Positions 16,981-26,052 of a stretch of DNA of 64,000 bases are shown in pieces. The position numbers and the translations under genes are program-made. The notes under the pieces were generated by a model. The model worked only from the letters and a program-made list of their open reading frames with translations, was not told where the DNA came from and did not search any database. Source of the stretch: Streptomyces sp. CoH27 (GTDB taxonomy: Bacteria > Actinomycetota > Actinomycetes > Streptomycetales > Streptomycetaceae); contig NZ_JAIQYY010000017.1 of assembly GCF_020181035.1 (NCBI RefSeq), forward strand, positions 1,290 through 65,289, given 5' to 3'. The first letter of the stretch is position 1, and the number at the start of each line of letters is the position of its first letter.

Positions 16981-17322
16981 TCAGCCGAGCGGGATCCCGT
17001 TCACCGGCAGACCGTGCGTGGGCAGGCCCGTGTTGCCCGTCGGCAGTCCGCCGAGGAGCCCGGCGACCGGCGCGGTCGGGCCCTTGGCGAGCGCGCTCTG
17101 GACGGCCGGCGTGGCGGCGGCCGTCGCGGCACCCAGGGCACCCTGCCCCTGGGTCAGCGCCTCGGTGGCGCCCGGCAGCGTCTGGCTGACGGAGCTCAGG
17201 GCCTGCGTGGCCTGGCCGGTGTCGGGGAGGGCCGTGGCCGCGTTGGCCGCGCCCGCACCGGTGGCGGCGAAGGCGGCGCCGAGGGCGGCGACACCGAGGG
17301 TCTTGGCGGCAGACTGCTTCAT
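16981..17322 (-). CDS. Small Ala/Gly-rich secreted protein
   Basis: A 113-residue protein with an N-terminal signal peptide (MKQSAAKTLGVAALGAAFAA, likely cut near ANA-AT). The mature region is rich in Ala, Gly, Gln and Leu (ALSSVSQTLPGATEALTQGQ) and ends in a Gly/Pro/Leu-rich repeat (GLPTGNTGLPTHGLPVNG). The ATG at 17322 is taken because the signal peptide begins there. There is no known domain; composition suggests a surface or sporulation-related wall protein, which is only a guess. Confidence 0.72.
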   Translation of the reverse strand: MKQSAAKTLGVAALGAAFAATGAGAANAATALPDTGQATQALSSVSQTLPGATEALTQGQGALGAATAAATPAVQSALAKGPTAPVAGLLGGLPTGNTGLPTHGLPVNGIPLG

Positions 17323-17472
17323 GGTGAATGCGTCCTTGAATGCGGAGACGGAGATCACAAATGATCTGAGCGGTCCACGACCGTAAACACGCCGGACCAC
17401 CCGCCGCAAACACCGAAATGCGGACGCCTTGTGAAAGCGTGTCCGCATTCCATTCCGGGGCGAAGGGCTCGG

Positions 17473-18636
17473 TCAGCCCTCCGAATCGGCAGAACCGCTG
17501 GTGGAGGCCGTCTGCTGGAACAGCCATTCGGATTTCAGTTCTGCATGTCCCGGTTTGATGACGTCATTGATCATGGCGAGTCGTTCATCGAAAGGAATGA
17601 ACGCTGATTTCATCGCATTGACGGAGAACCACTGGAGGTCGTCGAGCGTGTAACCGAACGCATCGACAAGGTGCTCGAATTCCCGGCTCATGCTGGTGTG
17701 GGACATCAGCCGGTTGTCGGTGTTCACCGTGGCCCGGAAGTGCAGCCGGCGCAGCAGCCCGATCGGGTGCTCGGCGTACGAGGGCGCGGCCCCGGTCTGG
17801 AGGTTGGAGCTGGGGCACAGCTCCAGCGGGATCCGCTTGTCGCGGACGTACGACGCCAGCCGGCCGAGCCGCACCGAGCCGTCCTCGCGGACCTCGATGT
17901 CGTCGATGATCCGCACACCGTGCCCGAGCCGGTCGGCGCCGCACCACTGGAGTGCCTGCCAGATGGACGGCAGCCCGAAGGCCTCGCCGGCGTGGATGGT
18001 GAAGTGGTTGTTCTCGCGCTTGAGGTACTCGAAGGCGTCCAGGTGCCGGGTGGGCGGATAGCCCGCCTCCGCGCCGGCGATGTCGAAGCCGACCACGCCG
18101 GAGTCCCGGTAGCGGTTGGCGAGTTCGGCGATCTCCAGGGAGCGGGCCGCGTGCCGCATGGCGGTCAGCAGGGCGCCGACCCGGATCCGGTGGCCGTTCT
18201 CCCGGGCCAGCCGCTCCCCCTGCCGGAACCCCTCGTTGACGGCCTCGACCACCTGCTCCAGGGTGAGTCCCCGCTCCAGGTGCTGCTCGGGCGCGTACCG
18301 CACCTCGGCGTAGACGACGCCGTCCTCGGCGAGGTCCTCGGCGCACTCCCGCGCGACCCGGATCAGCGCGTCCCGGGTCTGGAGCACGCCGACGGTGTGC
18401 TTGAAGGTCTCCAGATACCGTTCCAGCGAGCCGGAGTCGGCGGCTTCCTGGAACCAGATGCCCAGTTTGTCGGGGTCGGTCTCGGGGAGGCCCGGGTACC
18501 CGGTCTCCTCGGCGAGTTCGACGACGGTTCCGGGACGGAGCCCGCCGTCGAGATGATCGTGCAGCAGAACCTTGGGCGCCCGGCGGATCTGGTCCGGCGT
18601 CGGGACGACTCCAGTCGGTGCAGTCTGGCTCGTCAT
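17473..18636 (-). CDS. add: Adenosine deaminase
   Basis: A 387-residue metal-dependent hydrolase converting (deoxy)adenosine to (deoxy)inosine, the substrate of the purine nucleoside phosphorylase at 3957-4781. Zinc ligands His26 and His28 are in LLHDHLDGG, with HAGE, LGHGVRI and the NTDNRL aspartate motif further on. Length and order match bacterial and eukaryotic adenosine deaminases. The ATG at 18636 lies 15 bases from a nucleoside-regulon palindrome, implying direct repression. Confidence 0.95.
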   Translation of the reverse strand: MTSQTAPTGVVPTPDQIRRAPKVLLHDHLDGGLRPGTVVELAEETGYPGLPETDPDKLGIWFQEAADSGSLERYLETFKHTVGVLQTRDALIRVARECAEDLAEDGVVYAEVRYAPEQHLERGLTLEQVVEAVNEGFRQGERLARENGHRIRVGALLTAMRHAARSLEIAELANRYRDSGVVGFDIAGAEAGYPPTRHLDAFEYLKRENNHFTIHAGEAFGLPSIWQALQWCGADRLGHGVRIIDDIEVREDGSVRLGRLASYVRDKRIPLELCPSSNLQTGAAPSYAEHPIGLLRRLHFRATVNTDNRLMSHTSMSREFEHLVDAFGYTLDDLQWFSVNAMKSAFIPFDERLAMINDVIKPGHAELKSEWLFQQTASTSGSADSEG

Positions 18637-18651
18637 TTCCGCACTCTAACT

Positions 18652-18665
18652 CCTACGCGCGTAGA
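18652..18665. promoter_or_regulatory. Putative nucleoside-regulon operator before add
   Basis: Read on the minus strand the site is TCTACGCGCGTAGG, identical over 14 bases to the one before the purine nucleoside phosphorylase. It is centred about 22 bases upstream of the adenosine deaminase ATG. Confidence 0.75.
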
Positions 18666-18757
18666 GCGCGCCGTACCGGAGGGCACTTTTCCGTCGATAC
18701 GCAACGGTGACCGCACGTACGGGTTTCGTACACCGCCCCTTCTGACACTGTTCTGTC

Positions 18758-19525
18758 ATGGGACAGCAAGCGACGCCGGTCCGAACGGCCAGGCTGGGAA
18801 AGGCAGTCGGCCCGGAGCCGACGTCGGTGAGCGGAGCGGTGCTGCTGCTCCCCGGCGGCGAGGAGGTGTCCGCCCGCCGGCCGTCCCCCGTACGGGCGAC
18901 AGTGGCGCTGCACTCCCTGGGCCGGCGGTTCGCTCGCGCGGGCCGGGCCGAGGGGCTGGCGGTGCACATGGTCCACTACCGCTACCGAGGGTGGAACGGG
19001 AGCGAGGCGCACCTGGCGGTGGACGCCGAATGGGCCACCGACGAGGTCGTACGACGGTACGGGGACGTGCCCGTGTGCCTGGTCGGGGTGGACATGGGCG
19101 GGCGGGCGGCGCTGCGGGCGGGTGGGCATGAGGCGGTCAACTCCGTTGTGGCCCTTGCTCCTTGGCTGCCCGAGGAGGATGTGGCCGCGCCTGCCGAGCC
19201 GGTCAAGCAGCTGGTGGGGCGCCGGGTGCTGATCGTGCACGGCACGAACGACCAACGGACCGACCCTGAGCTGTCGTTCCGGTTCGCCGCGCGGGCGAAG
19301 AAGGTCAATCGGGAGGTGTGCCGGTTCGAAGTGCACTCCGATGGACATGGGATGAACGGGCACCGGGACGAAGTGGGGTGCCTGGCCGTCGACTTCATGC
19401 TCGGGGCGTTGTTCGGGTATCACGTGTCGCGGCCCGTCGAGGACGCGCTGGCCGCTCCGCCGCCCATCGGTCTGCGGATGCCGTTGGCTGTGGGGTTCGG
19501 GCGGTCGCTGAGACGGCAGAGCTAG
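18758..19525 (+). CDS. Alpha/beta-hydrolase-fold protein with Asp in the nucleophile elbow
   Basis: A 255-residue protein of dienelactone-hydrolase-like fold: VLLLPGGEE (oxyanion region), elbow LVGVDMGGRAAL, VLIVHGTNDQRTDP (acid region) and the final histidine in HSDGHGMNGH. The elbow reads G-V-D-M-G, so aspartate stands where most hydrolases have serine, as in haloalkane dehalogenases and epoxide hydrolases; alternatively the protein is not catalytic. Start ATG 18758 is divergent from add. Substrate unknown. Confidence 0.8.
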   Translation: MGQQATPVRTARLGKAVGPEPTSVSGAVLLLPGGEEVSARRPSPVRATVALHSLGRRFARAGRAEGLAVHMVHYRYRGWNGSEAHLAVDAEWATDEVVRRYGDVPVCLVGVDMGGRAALRAGGHEAVNSVVALAPWLPEEDVAAPAEPVKQLVGRRVLIVHGTNDQRTDPELSFRFAARAKKVNREVCRFEVHSDGHGMNGHRDEVGCLAVDFMLGALFGYHVSRPVEDALAAPPPIGLRMPLAVGFGRSLRRQS

Positions 19526-19570
19526 GGGGTGTCGTTCGGACGCCGGGATGATCCGAACGACGCCCCCTAG
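19522..19570. terminator. Long bidirectional terminator
   Basis: CTAGGGGGTGTCGTTCGGA at 19522-19540 pairs with its near-complement at 19552-19570 over 19 bp with one G-U pair and an 11-base loop. It overlaps the stop codons of both convergent genes. Confidence 0.9.
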
Positions 19571-20469
19571 GGAAGCAGGCTGCCCCTTCTTGAGAGCAGG
19601 AACTTCTTGAACGCGGCCACCGGCGGGGTGTCCGGGCGGTCCGCCAGCCAGGCAACCCCGATCTCCCTGGCCGCCTTCGGGGCCGTGACCGTCAGTTCCA
19701 CGACGCCCGGCCTGGGGACAGTGGGCGGCGGGAGAAGGGCCACCCCCAGGCCCGCCGCCACCAGACCCCTCAGGGTCTCCGCCTCCTCGCCCTCGAAGGC
19801 GACCCTGGGGCGGAAACCCGCCTCCCGGCACAGGGCGTCGGTGATGCGGCGCAGGCCGTAGCCGGGTTCCAGGGTGACGAAGGTTTCCTCGGCGGCCTCG
19901 GCCAGGCGGATGCGTTTGCGGCCGGCCAGGGGGTGGTCGGCGGGGACGACCAGGCGGAGCTTCTGTTCGTCCAGGCGGCGGGCGACCAGGTCGGGGGCGT
20001 CCGGGACCGGCGAGGTCAGACACAGGTCCAGCTCGCCCGCGCGCAGGCCCTCCAGCATGGCCTCGCCGTAGTTCTGGACGAGGCTGAAGCGGATGCGCGG
20101 ATGGTCGGCGCGGAAGGCGTGCAGGAGGCCGGGTACGGTCTCGGCACCCATGGTGTGCAGGAAGCCGAAGGCGACCTTGCCGGTGGCCGGGTCGGCGTCG
20201 GCGCGGACCTCCTCGGCGGCCCGCTCGACCTCGGCGAGGGCGCGTTCGACCGAGGCGAGGAAGGTGCGGCCGGCGGGGGTGAGGGAGACCGTGCGGCCGT
20301 GGCGGGCGAAGAGGTCGACGCCCAGGTCCTGCTCCAGGCGGACCATCGCGCGGGAGAGGGTGGACTGGGGGACGTTCATCTCGTGGGCGGCCCTGGTCAC
20401 GTGCTCGGTGCGGGCCACGCCGGCGAAGTAGGCGAGGCGGGGCGCGAGCACCTTCGACATCTCAGCCAT
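19567..20469 (-). CDS. LysR-family transcriptional regulator
   Basis: About 300 residues with an N-terminal LysR helix-turn-helix (LAYFAGVARTEHVTRAAHEMNVPQSTLSRAMVRLEQDLG) and a substrate-binding domain of the LTTR fold. The ATG at 20469 (MAEMSKVLAP) fits the usual distance to the helix-turn-helix; an ATG at 20526 is also open. It is divergent from a YnfM-like transporter 120 bases away, the classic arrangement of a LysR regulator with its exporter target. The inducer is unknown. Confidence 0.87.
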   Translation of the reverse strand: MAEMSKVLAPRLAYFAGVARTEHVTRAAHEMNVPQSTLSRAMVRLEQDLGVDLFARHGRTVSLTPAGRTFLASVERALAEVERAAEEVRADADPATGKVAFGFLHTMGAETVPGLLHAFRADHPRIRFSLVQNYGEAMLEGLRAGELDLCLTSPVPDAPDLVARRLDEQKLRLVVPADHPLAGRKRIRLAEAAEETFVTLEPGYGLRRITDALCREAGFRPRVAFEGEEAETLRGLVAAGLGVALLPPPTVPRPGVVELTVTAPKAAREIGVAWLADRPDTPPVAAFKKFLLSRRGSLLP

Positions 20470-20588
20470 GTCTTCTGTGTCACTGTTCGTTGACAGGCGA
20501 GTCCGTGAGCTTTGCTGATGCACCATGGGAACGATTATCGCCATTCCATGCATTGGACGGATGAGAAGCCCGCCCCTACGGTCTAGGC

Positions 20589-21887
20589 ATGTCTCCCGCC
20601 AGTACCGGGGCGCCCACCACCGTGGTCGCCACCTCGCCCGTCCCCGTCGCCGACACCGCTGACTCCGCCGCCGATTCCCGGATGACTCCGGGCGGGCCCG
20701 GCTACCGCCGGATGAGCCTCGCCCTCTTCCTCGCCGGCGTCGCCACCTTCGCGCTCCTGTACTCCACGCAGGCCCTGCTGCCTCTGATCTCAGGGGAGTT
20801 CGGGGTCGCGGCGAGCGAGGCGAGCTGGACCGTGGCGGCCGCGACCGGCGGTCTGGCGCTGTTCGTGCTGCCGATGAGCGCCCTGTCGGAGCGCTTCGGC
20901 CGCCGTACGGTGATGACGGCCTCGCTGGCCGTCGCGGTCACCGTCGGCATGCTGGTGCCGTTCGCGCCGTCGCTCGGCGTGCTGGTGGTGCTGCGGGCCG
21001 TCCAGGGCGCGGCGCTGGCCGGTCTGCCCGCCTCGGCGACGGCCTATCTGGCCGAGGAGGTCCGGCCGAAGGCGCTGGTCACGGCGATCGGCCTGTTCGT
21101 CGCGGGCAACAGCGTCGGCGGTATGAGCGGCCGGGTGATCACCGGCTGGGTGGCCCAGGAGTGGGGCTGGCGGGTCTCGGTCGGTGTGATCGGCGCGATC
21201 GCCGTGGCGTGCGCGGTGGCCTTCCGGCTGCTGCTGCCGACTCCCCGGCACTTCACGGCGGGCTCGCTGCGGCCCCGCGTCCTGCTCGACACGGTCCGCG
21301 ACCACCTCGCCAACCCGCTGCTGCGCCGGCTGTACGCGATCGGCGCGCTGTTCATGACGGTGTTCGGCGGCGTGTACACGGTGATCGGCTACCGCCTGAC
21401 GGAGGCGCCGTTCGGGCTGCCGCAGGGCATCGTCGGCTCGATCTTCCTGGTCTACCTGGTGGGCACGGTGTCCGCCTCCACGGCCGGCCGGCTGGTGGGC
21501 CGCCTCGGCCGCCGCGGCGCGCTGTACCTGGCGGGCGGTACGACGGCGGCGGGCCTGCTGCTCTCCCTGGCACCCTCACTCCCGCTGGTCCTGCTGGGGC
21601 TGGTGCTGATCACGGCGGGCTTCTTCGCGGGTCACGCGGTGGCGTCCTCGGCGGTCAGCAAGACGGCCACGCACGGGCGTGCCCAGGCCGCGGCGCTCTA
21701 CCAGTCGATGTACTACATCGGCTCCAGCGTCGGCAGCACGGTCGGCGCGACGGCCTTCCACGCGGACGGCTGGGGCGGCACGGTCGGGGTGGGCGTGCTG
21801 GCGGTCGTCGGTGTCGTCACGATTACCGTCGCCGGTACGCGGGCGGCCCGGGTGGCGGCCCGCCGGCAGCCGGTCGCGGCGCACTAG
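20589..21887 (+). CDS. MFS transporter (YnfM-like)
   Basis: A 432-residue major facilitator with 12 predicted helices after a hydrophilic, Ala/Thr/Asp-rich N-terminus of about 40 residues. The cytoplasmic motif between helices 2 and 3 (SALSERFGRRTVMT) and GRLGRRGALYL in the second half are typical of drug:H+ antiporters. The TYL-like ATAYLAEEV and GRVITGWV stretches resemble E. coli YnfM. It is divergent from and probably controlled by the LysR regulator; substrate unknown. Confidence 0.88.
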   Translation: MSPASTGAPTTVVATSPVPVADTADSAADSRMTPGGPGYRRMSLALFLAGVATFALLYSTQALLPLISGEFGVAASEASWTVAAATGGLALFVLPMSALSERFGRRTVMTASLAVAVTVGMLVPFAPSLGVLVVLRAVQGAALAGLPASATAYLAEEVRPKALVTAIGLFVAGNSVGGMSGRVITGWVAQEWGWRVSVGVIGAIAVACAVAFRLLLPTPRHFTAGSLRPRVLLDTVRDHLANPLLRRLYAIGALFMTVFGGVYTVIGYRLTEAPFGLPQGIVGSIFLVYLVGTVSASTAGRLVGRLGRRGALYLAGGTTAAGLLLSLAPSLPLVLLGLVLITAGFFAGHAVASSAVSKTATHGRAQAAALYQSMYYIGSSVGSTVGATAFHADGWGGTVGVGVLAVVGVVTITVAGTRAARVAARRQPVAAH

Positions 21888-21916
21888 CTTCTGCCGAACC
21901 CCCTGCTCAGGGGCCG

Positions 21917-21939
21917 TTGTCAGTGGGCGCGGCTAGCGT
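21917..21939 (+). promoter_or_regulatory. RecA-NDp/PafBC-type DNA-damage promoter before clamp paralogue
   Basis: TTGTCAGTGGG-N6-TAGCGT matches the LexA-independent RecA-NDp consensus TTGTCAGTGGC-N6-TAGggT. That consensus was described for the mycobacterial DNA-damage response and is bound through PafBC. The start codon of the clamp gene lies 40 bases downstream. Confidence 0.82.
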
Positions 21940-21978
21940 CCCCGGAACAACTGGTCCGTCGGGCAGGGGGTTTGTCGC

Positions 21979-23259
21979 ATGGAGTTCCGGATCGCGCGCG
22001 GGGAACTGGCGGAGGCGGTGGGGAGGGCGGCGCGAGCGCTGCCCGCCCGGACGCCGGTGCCGGTGCTGGGCGGATTGCTGCTGACCGCGGAGGCGGGGCG
22101 GCTGACGGTGTCCGGCTTCGACTTCGAGACCATGGTGCGCGTGGAGACCGACGCCGAGGTGACGGCGGAGGGCCGGGTCCTGGTGCTCGGGCGCAGACTC
22201 CTGGACATCTGCCGGGTGGTGCCCGAGGGCCCGGTGAGCTGCGCGCTGGAGGGGACCCGGTTCGCTCTGGAGGCGGGCGGCACCCGGTTCGGGCTGTCGA
22301 CGCTGCCGTACGAGGAGTATCCGGCGCTCCCCCAGGCGCCACTGGCGTACGGCGGGGTGGACGCGGAGGCGTTCGCGACGGCAGTCGGACAGGTGGCGGT
22401 GGCGGCGGGCCGCGACGACACGCTGCCGGTGCTCACCGGGATCCAACTGCGGTTCGACGGCGACGAGATGACGCTGTCGGCCTCCGACCGCTACCGCTAC
22501 GCGGTCCGGCGGCTGGAGTGGAAGCCGGAGGCGCGGACGGCCGGGGAAGCGGGGCCGGCCGAGGAGGCCGGGGCGGCCGGGCAAGCGCGGCTCGCCGGAG
22601 AGGCCGGGGCGACCGGAGAGGTGCCGACCGGAGCGGCCGGAGCGGCCCGGGAGGCGCGGCCGGCTGGGGAGGCCGGTGAGGCGGGGGCGGCCCGGGAGGC
22701 GGTGGAGGTGCTGTTGCCCGCGCGGCGGCTGCTGGAGGCGGCGCGGTCGCTGGCCCGCTGCGGGACCGTACGGATCGGCCTGGATCGGGCGCAGCAGGCC
22801 GGCGGGGGCGTGGTCGGCTTCGCGGGCGGGGGCACCCGTACGGTGCTGCGGCGGCTGGAGGGGCGGCTGCCCGGGTACGGGGCGCTGTTCGCGCTGGCGG
22901 ACGCGGCGATCGCCGAGGTGGATTGCGCGGCACTGACGGAGGCCGTACGACGGGTCGCGGTGGTCGCCGAGGCCAACAGCCCGGTCCGGCTGGACTTCTC
23001 GGCCGCCGAGGGCACGCTGCTGGTGCGGGCCGGGTACGGGGACGACGTGGCGGCACAGCGGCTGCCGTCCGTACTGCACGGGGCCGAGGAGTTCACCGTG
23101 GCCTTCAACCCGGCCTATCTGCTCGACGCGCTGAACTCCTTCGAGGGCCCGGAGCTGCGGCTGGAGCTGCTGGGCGGCGGCCAGCGGGCGCTGCTCGGCG
23201 GCACCGGTGCGGCAGCCGGTCACCGGCATCTGCTCATGTCCGTGAAGCAACTGGTCTGA
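21979..23259 (+). CDS. DNA polymerase III beta (sliding clamp) paralogue with a repetitive insertion
   Basis: A 426-residue three-domain clamp: EFRIARGELAEAVGRAARALPARTPVPVLGGLLL at the start, FATAVGQVAVAAGRDDTLPVLTGI beginning domain 2, and FNPAYLLDALNSF with the C-terminal HLLMSVKQLV of domain 3. Replicative DnaN is about 376 residues. Here residues 182-241 are an insertion of Ala/Gly/Glu-rich imperfect repeats (GEAG, AREA), placed late in domain 2. The DNA-damage promoter just upstream and the neighbouring damage-type sigma factor suggest a repair or translesion clamp rather than the housekeeping one. The ATG at 21979 has AGGGGG upstream. Confidence 0.85.
   Translation: MEFRIARGELAEAVGRAARALPARTPVPVLGGLLLTAEAGRLTVSGFDFETMVRVETDAEVTAEGRVLVLGRRLLDICRVVPEGPVSCALEGTRFALEAGGTRFGLSTLPYEEYPALPQAPLAYGGVDAEAFATAVGQVAVAAGRDDTLPVLTGIQLRFDGDEMTLSASDRYRYAVRRLEWKPEARTAGEAGPAEEAGAAGQARLAGEAGATGEVPTGAAGAAREARPAGEAGEAGAAREAVEVLLPARRLLEAARSLARCGTVRIGLDRAQQAGGGVVGFAGGGTRTVLRRLEGRLPGYGALFALADAAIAEVDCAALTEAVRRVAVVAEANSPVRLDFSAAEGTLLVRAGYGDDVAAQRLPSVLHGAEEFTVAFNPAYLLDALNSFEGPELRLELLGGGQRALLGGTGAAAGHRHLLMSVKQLV
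22522..22701 (+). repeat. Low-complexity Ala/Gly/Glu-coding insertion in clamp paralogue
   Basis: About 180 bases of degenerate GCGGxxGAGGCCGG-type repeats encode the 60-residue insertion. They keep the reading frame and are rich in GGCCGG/GGCCGAG words, so they probably expanded by slippage. Confidence 0.7.
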
Positions 23260-23287
23260 GCTGGGCTTTTTCGTACTCCGGGGGCCG

Positions 23288-23310
23288 TTGTCAGTGGGCT
23301 GCGGTAGCTT
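23288..23310 (+). promoter_or_regulatory. RecA-NDp/PafBC-type DNA-damage promoter before SigG-like gene
   Basis: TTGTCAGTGGG-N6-TAGCTT repeats the element upstream of the clamp paralogue, including GGGGCCG before it. The sigma-factor ATG follows 58 bases downstream. Confidence 0.82.
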
Positions 23311-23368
23311 CCGAAGTGCTGGGGCGCAAGGAAGCGCGAACAGGGAACGCCACAGGGGTGGGTGGACG

Positions 23369-24382
23369 ATGGGTGACGGGACGGCGACGGCGGACCTCGA
23401 CGTCGTACTGGAGAAGCACCGGACCGAGCTGACGGGGTACTGCTATCGGATGCTCGGCTCCTCCTTCGAGGCCGAGGACGCGGTGCAGGACACCCTGGTG
23501 CGGGCCTGGCGGAGCTACGAGAAGTTCGAGGGCCGCTCATCGGTGCGCTCGTGGCTGTACCGGATCGCGACGAACGTGTGCCTGGACATGCTGTCGGCGG
23601 GCAACAAGAGGGCGAGACCGATGGACCTGACGGAGTCGACCCCGCTCGCGCAGGCGGCGCTCTCCCCCCGCCCGGAGAACACCTGGCTGGAGCCGATGCC
23701 GGACGGGCGGGTGCTGCCGGAGACTCAGGACCCGGCGGACGCGGCCGTCGCGAAGGAGTCCATCCGGCTCGCGTTCATGGCGGCGCTCCAGCAACTGCCG
23801 CCCAAGCAGCGGGCGGTGCTGATCCTGCGCGAGGTGCTGGCGTGGAAGGCGAGCGAGGTCGCCGAGCTGCTGGGCACCACGGTCGCCTCGGTCAACAGCG
23901 CCCTCCAGCGGGCCCGCGCCACGCTCGCCGAGCGGGCCGAGGGCGGCCCGGAGGGGGCGGTGTCCGACCCGCTGGACGAGGAGCAGCAAAAGCTCCTGGA
24001 GCGGTACGTCAAGGCCTTCGAGGGCTACGACATGACGGCGCTGACGGCGCTGCTGCACGAGGACGCCATCATGACGATGCCGCCGTTCGACCTGTGGCTG
24101 CGCGGTACGGCGGACATCACCGGCTTCATGAGCACGCTGGGCGCGTCCTGCGCCGGCTCCCGCCTGCTGCCGGTCCGGGCCAACGGGCTGCCGGCGTTCG
24201 CGCACTACAAGCCGGACGAGGAGAAGGGCGGGTTCAGCCCCTGGGCGGTGCAGATCCTGGAGATCTCAGACGGCCGGATCACCGGTTTCCACTGCTTCCT
24301 CGACGCCCAGCGCTGGTTCCCCCTTTTCGGCCTGCCCCTCCACCTGGAAGCTGAGTCCGACGAGGTCGAGGAGGGCGAGTAG
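23369..24382 (+). CDS. SigG-like ECF sigma factor with SnoaL-like C-terminal domain
   Basis: A 337-residue sigma factor: region 2 (YCYRMLGSSFEAEDAVQDTLVRAWRSYEKFEG), a long linker with the PLAQAALSPRPENTWLEPMPDG segment typical of the SigG/TIGR02960 group, region 4 (LPPKQRAVLILREVLAWKASEVAELL), and a SnoaL-like domain of about 120 residues ending near LFGLPLHLE. In M. tuberculosis, sigG is induced by DNA damage from a RecA-NDp promoter; the same promoter type sits here. ATG 23369 is preferred to an earlier in-frame codon that falls inside the promoter. Its 3' end overlaps the opposing STAS gene by 117 bases. Confidence 0.9.
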   Translation: MGDGTATADLDVVLEKHRTELTGYCYRMLGSSFEAEDAVQDTLVRAWRSYEKFEGRSSVRSWLYRIATNVCLDMLSAGNKRARPMDLTESTPLAQAALSPRPENTWLEPMPDGRVLPETQDPADAAVAKESIRLAFMAALQQLPPKQRAVLILREVLAWKASEVAELLGTTVASVNSALQRARATLAERAEGGPEGAVSDPLDEEQQKLLERYVKAFEGYDMTALTALLHEDAIMTMPPFDLWLRGTADITGFMSTLGASCAGSRLLPVRANGLPAFAHYKPDEEKGGFSPWAVQILEISDGRITGFHCFLDAQRWFPLFGLPLHLEAESDEVEEGE

Positions 24383-24670
24383 CGCCGGGTCGGGATCCCG
24401 CAGCCGTATCCGCCCGCCGGCCCGGCGGGCGGTCAGCTCCAGCCGCGCCAGCAGATCGACGACGGCGAGCCCCGGCGGCCCGAGCCCGCCCACATCACAG
24501 ACGACGACCCGTTCCCCGCCGCGACCGCCGCCCCCGGCGCCGTCCAGCAGTGTCCGCACGGCGGCACACAGCCCGGCCGTGTCCGCACGTCTGACGGGGC
24601 CGGGCAGCACGAGCACGGCGAGTGTCCTGTCCTCCACGACCGGTAGACCGGCGGGAGGACCGGAACTCAT
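24266..24670 (-). CDS. STAS-domain protein (anti-sigma antagonist-like)
   Basis: A 134-residue protein with the STAS pattern: TLAVLVLPGPVRRADTAGLCAAV at the start, then VVVCDVGGLGPPGLAVVDLLARLELTARRAGGRIRL, and a final LLALLDLVGL helix. The normally phosphorylated Ser/Thr of SpoIIAA-type antagonists in the D-x-S/T motif reads DVGGLGPPG, so phospho-switching is doubtful. The last 39 codons lie antisense to the 3' end of the SigG-like gene, giving a convergent overlap. Start ATG 24670. Reasonably sure it is real because the domain spans beyond the overlap. Confidence 0.65.
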   Translation of the reverse strand: MSSGPPAGLPVVEDRTLAVLVLPGPVRRADTAGLCAAVRTLLDGAGGGGRGGERVVVCDVGGLGPPGLAVVDLLARLELTARRAGGRIRLRDPDPALLALLDLVGLSFQVEGQAEKGEPALGVEEAVETGDPAV

Positions 24671-24700
24671 CGCGTCGCGCTCGGCGGCGCTCCGCCCTGC

Positions 24701-25984
<1,284 letters not shown>

Positions 25985-26013
25985 GACGTTCCCTTCGAAG
26001 AAGTGCGAAGTGC

Positions 26014-26046
26014 ACGGCCCCCCTGCGAGCGGGGCAGGGGGGCCGT
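26014..26046. terminator. Hairpin between cdd and deoA
   Basis: A 13-bp perfect stem (ACGGCCCCCCTGC and its complement) closes a 7-base loop between two co-directional genes. It could attenuate deoA expression or protect the upstream message rather than fully terminate. Confidence 0.7.
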
Positions 26047-26052
26047 ACGGCG

